A stretch of 64,000 nt of DNA, from assembly GCF_016907755.1 (NCBI RefSeq), contig NZ_JAFBCN010000001.1, positions 3,658,001-3,722,000 on the forward strand, in the 5' to 3' direction. Origin of the DNA: Cellulosimicrobium cellulans (GTDB lineage Bacteria; Actinomycetota; Actinomycetes; Actinomycetales; Cellulomonadaceae). The notes under the pieces are model-generated. The model was not told the DNA's origin. It did not search any database and saw only the letters and a list, made by a program, of their open reading frames with translations. A program made the translations under genes and the position numbers. Numbering within the stretch: the stretch's first letter is position 1; each line of letters begins with the position of its first letter. Shown here piece by piece: positions 35,810-46,647 of this stretch.

Positions 35810-37066
35810 ATGAGCGTGCACGACGACGCGTCCCGACCCGGACGACCCGCCCTCACCTCGGGTACGGGACCGGTCGGGCACGGCGAGCCGGCCGGGCCGG
35901 GCGTCGTCCAGGAGCCCGGCCCGGAGCCGGAGACCGGCCCGTCCGACGTCGCTGCGTGCGAACGCGTCTTCCGCCGCAACGGGCTCCCGCTCCTCGTCGA
36001 GGGTCACTCCGTGGACCGTGACGTCTTCGGTCGGTCGGCACCGTTCCTGCTCGTCGTGCTGCTCGCCGAGCTCACCGGCGCCCTCCGCTCCGGCTGGCCC
36101 GCCTGGGCGAACGCGCTCGCGCTCCTCGGCGGCGCCGCGATCGTCGCCGGCGCCTACGCGGGACTCAACGTGCTGCGCGGGCGCGCGTGGTCGACCCTCC
36201 CCCAGTCGGTCGGCGTGCCCGAGCTCGCGTTCTTCGTGCTCGTCCCGGCGCTCCTGCCGCTCGTGTTCGGCGGGCAGTGGGACGAGGCGCTGCTCACCGT
36301 CGTGGGGAACCTGGTGCTGCTCGGGGTGTTGCGCGTCGTCGTGGGGTACGGCGTGCTGTCGTCGCTGTGGTGGGGCCTCGCGCGCGTCACGGACGAGCTC
36401 GGCGCCGCCCTCCTACGGCTCGTGCGGCTGCTCCCGCTGTTGCTGGTGTTCTCCCTCGTCCTCTTCTACAACGCCGAGGTCTGGCAGGTGTTCGACCGCA
36501 CGCACGGGGTCGCAGACCTCGTGCTGGGCGCGTTCTTCGCGCTGCTCGTCGTGCTGTTCGTCGCGCTGCGCTCCCCGGGCGAGGCGCGCGAGGCCCTCGC
36601 CGAGACGGCTGCGCGGCTGCCCGGGCACGAGCGCGCGACGCGCTTCAGCCGCGGCCAGACGGCGAACCTCGCGACGATGATCGCGAGCAGCCAGCTCCTG
36701 CAGGTCCTCGTCGTGAGCCTCGGCATGGGCGTGTTCTTCATGGCGCTGGGGACCCTCACCGTGACGCCGGAGGTCATGGCGCTGTGGGACGTCGACGGCG
36801 GCACCTGGCAGCAGACGCTCTCGCTCGCAGGCGGCGGCGGGGTGGGCGGTGCGGACCTCGTCGTCACCCAGACGCTCCTGCGCGTCTCCGTCGCCATCGC
36901 GACCTTCACCGGCCTCTACTACGCGATCTCCGTGCAGGTCGACGCGGTCTACCGCGAGGAGTTCGTCGACGGCATCGAGACCCAGCTCGCCGACGTCGTC
37001 CGCACCCGCACTCGCTACCTCGCCCTCCTCGACACCCGCGAGATAGAGCCTCCGGTCGTGAGATAG
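35810..37066 (+). CDS. polytopic membrane protein of unknown function
   Basis: A 418-residue protein: a proline/glycine-rich N-terminal ~50 residues, then about seven or eight transmembrane helices, with a conserved-looking cytoplasmic segment RFSRGQTANLATMIASSQLLQ before the last helices. I do not recognise the family. The last eight codons and the TAG stop lie inside the 69-bp palindromic element at 37039-37107, so the native C-terminus may have been changed by insertion of that element. Confidence 0.75.
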   Translation: MSVHDDASRPGRPALTSGTGPVGHGEPAGPGVVQEPGPEPETGPSDVAACERVFRRNGLPLLVEGHSVDRDVFGRSAPFLLVVLLAELTGALRSGWPAWANALALLGGAAIVAGAYAGLNVLRGRAWSTLPQSVGVPELAFFVLVPALLPLVFGGQWDEALLTVVGNLVLLGVLRVVVGYGVLSSLWWGLARVTDELGAALLRLVRLLPLLLVFSLVLFYNAEVWQVFDRTHGVADLVLGAFFALLVVLFVALRSPGEAREALAETAARLPGHERATRFSRGQTANLATMIASSQLLQVLVVSLGMGVFFMALGTLTVTPEVMALWDVDGGTWQQTLSLAGGGGVGGADLVVTQTLLRVSVAIATFTGLYYAISVQVDAVYREEFVDGIETQLADVVRTRTRYLALLDTREIEPPVVR

Positions 37067-37107
37067 AGCTCCGCGAGCCCTACCTCGCTGCGGGAGCCTC
37101 TATCTCG
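37039..37107. repeat. 69-bp imperfect palindromic element, left copy
   Basis: Two GAGATAGAG boxes 20 bp apart (from 37040 and 37060) face two inverted boxes of the same kind on the right (37080-37088 and 37099-37107). Length and box positions match the element at 38209-38277; I count about 53 of 69 identical bases. It supplies stop codons to both convergent flanking genes. Arms are imperfect (about 7 mismatches in 30 bp). Confidence 0.8.
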
Positions 37108-38104
37108 TGGAACGTCGCGCGAGCGCGGCCCGGATCCGGCGAACGAGGACGTCGGGTTCCGCGAGGTCGTTCCACGTCACCCGCAGGACGAACCACCCGG
37201 CCTCCGTCAGGGCGTCGTGCCTGGTCTTCTCCGCGAGCAGGCGGCCCCGCGGGTCGCCGTACTCGCCGCCGGAGTACTTGACGGCTCCGTCGAACTCGAC
37301 CGCGACGCGGTACGTCGCCCACGCGACGTCCAGCCGGTACGTGCCTCGCCAGGTCGTCACCGCGAGGTTCGGCTCGGGGTGCGGGAGGCCCGCGTCGACC
37401 ACCAACCAGCGCACCACGCTCTCGCCCGGCGACTCCGACCGGGGATCGGCCTCGGCGACGACCCGACGTGCGCGCCGGACGCCACGCCCACCGGCGGCCG
37501 CGTCCAGGACGGCCGTGACCTTCCGGACGTCAGCCCCGGCACGGAGCCCCGAGTCCGCGACCACGACGCCTGCCGTCGGGTCGAGCGAACGAGCGCAGTC
37601 GACGATCGTGCGCTCCAGCGAGGTGATCGGCAGACCGTCGAGCTCGCAGCGGTCGCTCTCGGGCAGCGCCGTCCAGTGCCTGCGGAACCCCGAGTCGGTC
37701 CGGCGCACGGACGGGTTCCCGAGCTGCGTCACGTGGACCTCGTCCTCGAGCCGCCAGGTCCACAGCCCGTGCAGGACTGCGGCGGTCGAGTGGCTGAACC
37801 AGTAGTCCGTCGTCAACCGTCCCGCGAGCGCTACCGCACGCGCGACGACGGCGTCGCGCCGACGCTGCGCCGGCGGAGCCCCCGAAGCCGGCGGGGCCGC
37901 GTAGACACCCCGACGCACCCGGACGAGCGTGCCGCGGCAGACCCCGGCCGCGATCTCGGCGCGCCGCTCTGCCGAGAACCGGACCACCGACGGCAACGGC
38001 ACGGAAGCACGCGCATCGTCGTCTCGCCCGGGCGGGCGCCGCGTGTCCCGGGGACGACTCGCCGTCCGACGTGTCTGCACGACCTCGTGCTCGTCCGTGC
38101 TCAT
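37100..38104 (-). CDS. AbiEi-like HTH plus DUF559-type endonuclease-fold protein
   Basis: A 334-residue protein. Near residues 40-75 lies a short winged-helix-like segment (GTLVRVRRGVYAAP) like the antitoxin domain of AbiEi family proteins. The C-terminal ~100 residues look like a DUF559/Vsr-type PD-(D/E)xK nuclease: RLDVAWATYRVAVEFDG followed by KTRHDALTEAGWFVLRVTW. Such proteins are common and often multi-copy in Actinobacteria; their role is unknown. ATG 38104 is chosen at the start of the MSTDEHEV segment; the frame is open to 38209. The gene lies between two 69-bp palindromic elements, and its TAG stop is inside the left one. Confidence 0.78.
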   Translation of the reverse strand: MSTDEHEVVQTRRTASRPRDTRRPPGRDDDARASVPLPSVVRFSAERRAEIAAGVCRGTLVRVRRGVYAAPPASGAPPAQRRRDAVVARAVALAGRLTTDYWFSHSTAAVLHGLWTWRLEDEVHVTQLGNPSVRRTDSGFRRHWTALPESDRCELDGLPITSLERTIVDCARSLDPTAGVVVADSGLRAGADVRKVTAVLDAAAGGRGVRRARRVVAEADPRSESPGESVVRWLVVDAGLPHPEPNLAVTTWRGTYRLDVAWATYRVAVEFDGAVKYSGGEYGDPRGRLLAEKTRHDALTEAGWFVLRVTWNDLAEPDVLVRRIRAALARRSTR

Positions 38105-38208
38105 GGGCACAGACTGGCCGAGCACGCCGGCCGCAGCCAGGGCCGGCCACGAACCTGTGGACAACCGTCGACCGCGTGCGGCGGGCTCGTCCCGGCCACC
38201 GGCTCCCA

Positions 38209-38277
38209 CGAGGTAGAGCCTCCGGTCGCGACGTAGAACACCGGGTGTTCTACGTCGCGACCGGAGGCTCTACCTCG
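38209..38277. repeat. 69-bp perfect palindromic element, right copy
   Basis: Arms 38209-38241 and 38245-38277 are perfect 33-bp reverse complements around a 3-nt loop (CGG). The boxes GAGGTAGAG and GACGTAGAA repeat at 20-bp spacing in each arm. It lies 11 bp past the glgP stop and upstream of the nuclease gene. As RNA it would form a very stable hairpin and may end glgP transcription. Confidence 0.9.
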
Positions 38278-38288
38278 GCGGGGGTGCG

Positions 38289-40889
38289 TCAGGCGTTGGC
38301 GACGAGGCCGAGCTCGGCGACGCTGGGGAGGCCGGCGTGCGTCGGGACGACGCGCACCGTGTAGCCGAACGGGCCGGACGCGTCGAGCACGACGTCGCCG
38401 GCGAACGCGTAGCGGCCGGCCTCGTACGTCTCGGCGAGCGCGAGCGGCTCGGCGGTGAACTCCTCGATGACGTCGGCCTCGCTGACGCGGCCGTGCACGA
38501 CCTGCACCTGCACGTCCTCCGGGCGCAGGTCGCCCAGCGAGACGTACGCGCGCACCGTGAGCCGGTCGCCGACCTGCGGCACCTCGCCGATGCCGGACGA
38601 GTCGACGTGGTCGACGCGCACGCGCGACCACCCGGTCCGCACGGACTCCTTCCAGTGCGCGAGCTCGCGCGCGGGGGCGAGGCCGTCCGCGGCGAGCGCC
38701 CGACCGGCCGCCGCGGCGGGCGCGTACAGGCGCGTGACGTACTCGCCGACCATGCGCGTCGCCTGGACCTTGGGGCCGAGCGTGGAGAGCGTGTGCCGCA
38801 CCATCTCGAGCCACCGGTCGGGGACGCCGTCGGCGGTGCGGTCGTAGAAGCGCGGCGCGACCTGCTGCTCGACGAGGTCGTAGAGCGCCGACGCCTCGAG
38901 GTCGTCGCGGCGGTCGGGGTCCTCGACGCCGTCGGCGGTGGGGATGGCCCAGCCGTTCTCGCCGTCGAACCACTCGTCCCACCACCCGTCGAGGATGGAC
39001 AGGTTGAGGCCGCCATTGAGCGCCGACTTCATGCCGGACGTCCCCGACGCCTCCAGGGGCCGCAGCGGGTTGTTGAGCCAGACGTCGCAGCCCGGGTAGA
39101 GCGACTGCGCCATGGCGATGTCGTAGTTGGGCAGGAAGACGATGCGGTGGCGCACCTCGGGGTCGTCGGTGAAGCGGACGAGCTGCTGGATGAGGCGCTT
39201 GCCCTGGTCGTCCGCGGGGTGCGACTTGCCCGCCACGACGAGCTGCACGGGGCGCTCGGGGTGGAGCAGCAGCGCCTTGAGGCGCGCGGGGTCGCGGAGC
39301 ATCAGCGTGAGCCGCTTGTACGTGGGCACGCGCCGCGCGAACCCGATGGTGAGGACGTCGGGCGAGAGCACGTCGTCGACCCAGCCGAGCTCGGCCGGGG
39401 TCGCGCCGCGCTCGCGCCAGGACTTGCGCACGCGGCGGCGCGCCTCGTCGACGAGCCGGCCGCGCATCTCGCGGCGGATCGCCCACAGCTCGCCGTCGCT
39501 CACGCCGCCGTCCCCGGCACCGCGCAGCCAGCCCGACGACGCGTCGGCGGCGGTGAGCTCGTCGAGCCCGAGCCGCTCGGACTCGAGGGCCGCGAAGGCG
39601 GGGTCCACCCACGTGGGCGAGTGCACGCCGTTCGTCACGGACGTGATGGGGACCTCGCGCGCGTCGAACCCGGGCCACAGGCCCTCGAACATGCCGCGCG
39701 ACACCTCGCCGTGCAGCAGCGAGACGCCGTTGGCGCGGCCGCCCAGGCGCAGGCCCATGACGGCCATGTTGAAGACGGTCGGGTCGCCGCCGTCGTAGTC
39801 CTCGGCGCCGAGCGCGAGGACCCGCTCCACGGGCAGTCCGTCCACGGCCATGTCGCCGCCGAAGTACTGCGTGACGAGGTCGCGCCCGAACCGGTCGATG
39901 CCGGCCGGGACGGGCGTGTGCGTCGTGAAGACGGTCGCGGCGCGCACGGCCTCCAGGGCTTCGTCGAACGTGAGGCCCTGCTCGACGAGCTCACGGATGC
40001 GCTCCACGCCGAGGAAGCCGGCGTGCCCCTCGTTGGTGTGGTAGACCTCCGGTGCCGGGGCGCCCGTGAGGCGCGACCACAGGCGCAGCGCGCGCACGCC
40101 GCCCACGCCCAGCAGGAGCTCCTGCTGGAGGCGGTGCTCCCCGCCGCCGCCGTAGAGGCGGTCGGTGACCTTGCGCGCGGCCTCGTCGTTGCCGGGCACG
40201 TTCGAGTCGAGCAGCAGCAGGGGGACGCGACCCACGGCTGCGACCCACACGTGCGCGTGCAGCGTCCGACCGCCCGGGAGGGCGAGGGAGACGCGCGCGG
40301 GCGTGCCGTCGTCGTCGCGCAGCAGGGTCAGCGGGAGCCCGTCCGGGTCGAGCAGCGGGTAGGTCTCGACCTGCCAGCCGTCGCGCGTGAGGGACTGCTT
40401 GAAGTACCCGGCGCCGTACAGGAGCCCGACGCCGACGATCGGCACGCCGAGGTCGCTCGCGCTCTTGAGGTGGTCGCCCGCGAGGATGCCGAGGCCGCCG
40501 GAGTACTGCGGCAGCACGGACGTGATGCCGAACTCGGGCGAGAAGTACGCGATCGCGGCGGGGAGCGGGTCGCTCTCGTCCTGCGAGGCCGCCTGCTGCT
40601 GGTACCACAGCGCGTCGTCGAGGTAGTGGCGCAGGTCGGCCGCCGCCGCGCGCACGCGCTCGACGAACGCGCCGTCGGCCGCGAGCTCGGCGAGGCGCTC
40701 CGGGCCGAGCGCGCCCAGCAGGGCGACCGGGTCGCCGTGGACGGACGCCCACGCCTCGGGGTCGATGCCGGCGAACAGGTCGCGCGTCGGGGCGTGCCAG
40801 GACCAGCGCAGGTTGTGGGCCAGCTCGTCCAGGTCGCGCAGCTCGGCGGGCAGCAGGGTGCGGACGGTGAACCGTCGGATCGCTCTCAC
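38289..40889 (-). CDS. glgP: alpha-glucan (glycogen) phosphorylase
   Basis: An 866-residue GT35 phosphorylase of the short actinobacterial/archaeal type with an N-terminal DUF3417 domain (LAHNLRWSWH). It releases glucose 1-phosphate from alpha-1,4-glucan. PLP is bound by K621 in EASGTSGMKSALNGG; EVYHTNEGHAGF and FTTHTPVPAG line the active site. GTG 40889 has TAGTCT seven bases upstream. It diverges from the glgE operon, so breakdown and synthesis genes share one ~170-bp control region. A perfect hairpin element follows its stop. Confidence 0.96.
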   Translation of the reverse strand: MRAIRRFTVRTLLPAELRDLDELAHNLRWSWHAPTRDLFAGIDPEAWASVHGDPVALLGALGPERLAELAADGAFVERVRAAAADLRHYLDDALWYQQQAASQDESDPLPAAIAYFSPEFGITSVLPQYSGGLGILAGDHLKSASDLGVPIVGVGLLYGAGYFKQSLTRDGWQVETYPLLDPDGLPLTLLRDDDGTPARVSLALPGGRTLHAHVWVAAVGRVPLLLLDSNVPGNDEAARKVTDRLYGGGGEHRLQQELLLGVGGVRALRLWSRLTGAPAPEVYHTNEGHAGFLGVERIRELVEQGLTFDEALEAVRAATVFTTHTPVPAGIDRFGRDLVTQYFGGDMAVDGLPVERVLALGAEDYDGGDPTVFNMAVMGLRLGGRANGVSLLHGEVSRGMFEGLWPGFDAREVPITSVTNGVHSPTWVDPAFAALESERLGLDELTAADASSGWLRGAGDGGVSDGELWAIRREMRGRLVDEARRRVRKSWRERGATPAELGWVDDVLSPDVLTIGFARRVPTYKRLTLMLRDPARLKALLLHPERPVQLVVAGKSHPADDQGKRLIQQLVRFTDDPEVRHRIVFLPNYDIAMAQSLYPGCDVWLNNPLRPLEASGTSGMKSALNGGLNLSILDGWWDEWFDGENGWAIPTADGVEDPDRRDDLEASALYDLVEQQVAPRFYDRTADGVPDRWLEMVRHTLSTLGPKVQATRMVGEYVTRLYAPAAAAGRALAADGLAPARELAHWKESVRTGWSRVRVDHVDSSGIGEVPQVGDRLTVRAYVSLGDLRPEDVQVQVVHGRVSEADVIEEFTAEPLALAETYEAGRYAFAGDVVLDASGPFGYTVRVVPTHAGLPSVAELGLVANA

Positions 40890-40896
40890 GGGGACG

Positions 40897-40902
40897 AGAC
40901 TA
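40897..40902 (-). promoter_or_regulatory. -10 box of a probable leaderless promoter (glgP)
   Basis: TAGTCT on the minus strand, seven bases before GTG 40889. Confidence 0.5.
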
Positions 40903-40946
40903 CGCAGGCCGAGGCCGGTGCACACCCTCGCGGTGTCACGCGCACG

Positions 40947-40968
40947 TCACGCTTGCGTGAACTTTCAC
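40947..40968. promoter_or_regulatory. overlapping palindromes between glgP and glgE
   Basis: TCACGCTTGCGTGA (40947-40960, 6-bp arms) overlaps GTGAACTTTCAC (40957-40968, 5-bp arms). The pair lies near the middle of the divergent glgP/glgE region, about 45 bp from the glgP -10 box, and is a candidate regulator site. The binding protein is not known. Confidence 0.4.
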
Positions 40969-41046
40969 CCCGGCGTCACCTCCGCCGCACGCCCCTCCTC
41001 GCGACGCGCCGACCGCTCCCAGGTGCCCGCCCCCCGCGGGCCTCGA

Positions 41047-41052
41047 TACGTT
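41047..41052 (+). promoter_or_regulatory. -10 box of a probable leaderless promoter (glgE)
   Basis: TACGTT, six bases, then GTG 41059. Confidence 0.5.
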
Positions 41053-41058
41053 GTGCGT

Positions 41059-43160
41059 GTGACGTCGACCCCTCCGGCCCCCGCGCCGCACCGCGCCCCC
41101 GCGACCACCCCCCGTCCTGCGCCGTCAGCCCCGATCGGCCGCATCCCCGTGCTGGACGTGTCCCCCGTCGTCGAGGGTGGCCGGTGGCCCTCGAAGGCCG
41201 TCGTCGGCGAGATGGTGCCGGTCGAGGCGACCGTGTTCCGCGAGGGGCACGACGCCGTCGCCGCGACCGCCGTGCTCGTCGCCCCCGACGGGACCGAGCG
41301 CACCGCGCCGATGATCGACGTCGCGCCCGGCCTCGACCGGTTCCGCGCCACGCTGCACCCCGACGCCCTCGGGGACTGGTCGCTGCGCGTCGAGGCGTGG
41401 AGCGACCCGTACGGCACGTGGTCCCACGACGCGACGATCAAGATCGACGCGGGCGTCGACGTCGACCTCATGCTGGCCGAGGGCGTCCGGCTCTTCGAGC
41501 GCGTCCTGGCCGACGCCGTCCCTCTCCCGGGCGCGGACGGCACCCCGGGCACCCGCTCCCCCGAGGACGCGCGCACGCTCGCCGACGCGGCCGCCGCCCT
41601 CGCCGACGCGAGCCGCCCCGCGCAGGCCCGCCTCGCCGCGGCGACGTCGCCCGAGGTGCGCGACGTCCTGCGTCGCGCGCCCCTGCGCGACCACGTGACG
41701 GCGTCGGCCACGTACGACCTGCGCGTCGAGCGCCCGCTGGCGCTCGCGGGCGCGTGGTACGAGATGTTCCCGCGCTCGGAGGGCGCGCGCCGGCTCAAGG
41801 ACGGGCGCTGGCGCTCGGGCACGTTCACAGCCGCCGCCCGCCGCCTGCCGGCGATCGCCGCGATGGGCTTCGACGTCGTCTACCTCACGCCCGTCCACCC
41901 CATCGGCACGACCCACCGCAAGGGCCGCAACAACTCGCTCACCGCGCTCCCGGGCGACCCGGGCAGCCCGTACGCCATCGGCTCGAAGGACGGCGGCCAC
42001 GACGCGATCCACCCCGAGCTCGGGAGCGACCGCACCTTCCGCGCGTTCGTCAAGGAGGCGCGGCGCAACGGCCTCGAGGTCGCGATCGACCTCGCGCTCC
42101 AGTGCTCGCCCGACCACCCGTGGGTCACCGAGCACCCCGAGTGGTTCACGACGCGCGCCGACGGTTCGATCGCGTACGCCGAGAACCCGCCGAAGAAGTA
42201 CCAGGACATCTACCCGCTGAACTTCGACAACGACCCCGAGGGCATCTACGCCGAGGTCCTGCGCGTCGTCCGGGTGTGGATCGACCGGGGCGTCACGGCG
42301 TTCCGCGTCGACAACCCGCACACCAAGCCGCTCGACTTCTGGGAGTGGCTGCTCGCCGAGGTGCGCGCGACGAACCCCGAGGTGGTGTTCCTCTCGGAGG
42401 CGTTCACCAAGCCCGCGATGATGCACACGCTCGCGCGCATCGGGTTCCACCAGTCGTACACGTACTTCACGTGGCGCAACACCCGCGACGAGCTCGCCGA
42501 GTACCTCGAGGAGGTCTCGGGCGAGGCGGGCGCGTACATGCGGCCGAGCTTCTGGCCGACGACGCACGACATCCTCCCCCCGTACCTCCAGCACGGCGGG
42601 GTGGCCGGGTTCGCGGTGCGCGCGGTGCTCGCCGCGACCGGGTCGCCCACGTGGGGGATCTACTCCGGGTACGAGCTCGTGGAGAACGTGCCCCGCCCGG
42701 GCGTCGAGGAGCAGATCGACAACGAGAAGTACGAGTACAAGCCGCGCGACTGGGCGCTCGCCGAGGAGATCGGGATCTCGACGCTGCTCGCGCGGCTCAA
42801 CGAGGTCCGCCGCGACCACCCCGCCCTGCGCCAACTCCGCAACCTCACCGTGCACCCGACGACGAACGACCAGGTGCTCGCGTTCTCGCGCCACCTGCCC
42901 GCCGAGCACTCGCCGACCGGCGAGGCGGACACGGTCGTCGTCGTGGTGAACCTCGACCCGCACTCCCCGCAGGAGTCGAACGTGCACCTCGACCTCGCGG
43001 CCCTCGGGCTGCCCCCGCTCGCCGACGGGCAGGACCCGTGGGCGCCGTCGTTCGTCGCGCACGACGAGCTGTCCGGAGAGAGCTACGGCTGGGGCCAGGA
43101 CGTGTACGTGCGGCTCGAGCCGATGCGCCAGGTCGCGCACGTCGTGCACGTGAGGCCTGC

Positions 43161-43164
<4 letters not shown>
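41059..43164 (+). CDS. glgE: alpha-1,4-glucan:maltose-1-phosphate maltosyltransferase GlgE
   Basis: A 701-residue GH13_3 enzyme that adds maltosyl units from maltose 1-phosphate to alpha-1,4-glucan. After a proline-rich ~25-residue tail come the N-terminal beta and helical bundle domains (to ~225) and the catalytic barrel: DVVYLTPVHPIG, nucleophile D418 in FRVDNPHTKP and acid/base E447 in FLSEAFTKP. The NPHTKP and YAENPPKKYQDIYPL segments separate GlgE from amylases. Its stop overlaps the treS start (ATGA), and treS and mak supply its substrate. The window lacks glgB, needed to branch the product. Confidence 0.96.
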
Positions 43165-44954
<1,790 letters not shown>

Positions 44955-45034
44955 GCGCGGCCCCTCCCGGTCCTCGTGCGGCGGGCGCGACGGGCGCGTG
45001 ATGGCATGAAGGCGACCTGACGGAGGAGGCACGC

Positions 45035-46588
45035 GTGACGGTACGGCGGACGGCCCCGCCCTCGGCGGAGCTCATGGCGCTCCTGGACGCCTGGCTGCCC
45101 GCGCGGCGGTGGTACCCCGTGAAGGGGGTCGCCGTGCGGCACGTGCCGTGGCTGTCCTTCGCGCTCGACGTCCCGGCGTCCGCCGCGGCAGCCGGCCGGC
45201 CCGACGCCGCGTCGGCGGGCGTACGGGTCGAGCTCCACCTCCTGCGGCTCGTCGGGGACGGCGTCGACCTCGTCGTGCAGGTGCCCCTCGTGCTCGAACC
45301 CGCGGGCACGGCGGCCGGGGGCGTGGATCCCGGTGGTGCGGCGACGCACGGGAGCGCGACGTCGATCGGGATCCTCGGCGCGGACGCCCCGGGTGGCCCG
45401 GGATGGGTCGTGCACGACGGCGCCGCGCACCCCGCCTGCTGGGCGGCCCTCCTGGCCGAGGTCGCGTGGGAGGAACCGGGCTCGGCGCCCCGTGCCGCGG
45501 GGTCCGGCGACGCCGCGGCCCCCGACCGCGAGCTCGCCGGGGGCCGTGCGCTGAGCGTCGAGCAGTCCAACAGCTCGGTGCTGCTCCCGGGCGTCGCCGG
45601 CGGGAGCATGCTCAAGGTGCTGCGGGCCATCGCGATCGGGCCGAACCCCGACGTGACGATCCCGCGCGCGCTCGCGGCGCAGGGCTGGACGGGCGTGCCG
45701 CGCCCGCTCGCGTGGCTCGAGGTGACCTGGGACGCGGCGGACGACCCGGCCCGCGTCGGTCCGGGCACGGCCCACCGACCGGGCGACGCGGACGCACCGG
45801 CCGGGGCACCGCCGTCGGGCAGCACCCCGGACGAGGCTCCGCGCTCCGCGCACCTGGCGATCCTCAGCGAGTTCGTGGAGGGCGCGCGCGACGGGTTCGA
45901 CCTCGCGTGCGCCTTCGCGGGCCAGGGTGCGTCGTTCGCCGACCTCGCGGCCGACCTGGGCCGCGTGCTCGCCGACCTGCACGCCGCGCTCCGGCGCGCG
46001 TTCGACGTCGGCTCGCCCGTCGACGCGCGCTGGCTCGTCGCGGACCTGCGACGACGCGGAGACGAGGCCGTCGCCTCGTCGCGCGCGCTCGGGCGGCGCG
46101 CGCACGACGTCACCGCCTTCTGGGACCGCACGTCCGCGCGCCTCGCGAACGTCACGCGCGTCCCCGACGCGCTCCCCCGGCTCCAGACGGTCCACGGCGA
46201 CCTGCACCTCGGCCAGGTGCTGCACGCCCGCCGGTTCGGCTGGAAGGTGCTCGACTTCGAGGGCGAACCGCTGCGCCCCGTCGCCGAGCGCACGCGGCCC
46301 GACCTCGCGCTGCGCGACGTCGCCGGGATCGTGCGCTCGTTCGACTACGCCGCCGCCGTCGGGCGCGCCCGCGACGCCACGTGGGCGGTCCAGGCGCGCA
46401 CCGCCTTCCTCGACGCGTACGACCGGGCCGACACGGCCGGCGTCGACCGCGCGACGTCCGAGGCGCTCGTGCGGGCGCTCACGCTCGACAAGGCGCTCTA
46501 CGAGGTCGTGTACGAGTCCCGCAACCGCCCGGACTGGGAGCCCATCCCCCTCGCCGCGGTGGACCGCCTGCTCGCGGGGAACGCCTGA
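45035..46588 (+). CDS. mak: maltokinase (Mak/Pep2 family)
   Basis: A 517-residue ATP-dependent kinase that makes maltose 1-phosphate for GlgE. The N-terminal cap (WLPARRWYPVKG) is typical; the catalytic loop is TVHGDLHLGQVLH and the metal site is KVLDFEGEP. RPDLALRDVAGIVRSFDYAA is a strong family match. It is somewhat longer than the ~450-residue mycobacterial enzyme, owing to alanine/glycine-rich insertions near 125-180 and 240-280. GTG 45035 follows GGAGGAGG. Last gene of the glgE-treS-mak unit, ending at a strong terminator. Confidence 0.94.
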   Translation: MTVRRTAPPSAELMALLDAWLPARRWYPVKGVAVRHVPWLSFALDVPASAAAAGRPDAASAGVRVELHLLRLVGDGVDLVVQVPLVLEPAGTAAGGVDPGGAATHGSATSIGILGADAPGGPGWVVHDGAAHPACWAALLAEVAWEEPGSAPRAAGSGDAAAPDRELAGGRALSVEQSNSSVLLPGVAGGSMLKVLRAIAIGPNPDVTIPRALAAQGWTGVPRPLAWLEVTWDAADDPARVGPGTAHRPGDADAPAGAPPSGSTPDEAPRSAHLAILSEFVEGARDGFDLACAFAGQGASFADLAADLGRVLADLHAALRRAFDVGSPVDARWLVADLRRRGDEAVASSRALGRRAHDVTAFWDRTSARLANVTRVPDALPRLQTVHGDLHLGQVLHARRFGWKVLDFEGEPLRPVAERTRPDLALRDVAGIVRSFDYAAAVGRARDATWAVQARTAFLDAYDRADTAGVDRATSEALVRALTLDKALYEVVYESRNRPDWEPIPLAAVDRLLAGNA

Positions 46589-46600
46589 CCCGGGGCCCTG

Positions 46601-46637
46601 GAGGGAGGGACCCGGTCGCTCACCGGGCCCCTCCCTC
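46601..46637. terminator. bidirectional terminator
   Basis: A 16-bp stem with one mismatch (46601-46616 with 46622-46637) and a 5-nt loop between the convergent maltokinase and beta-mannosidase genes. Confidence 0.8.
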
Positions 46638-46647
46638 GAGGACGGGG

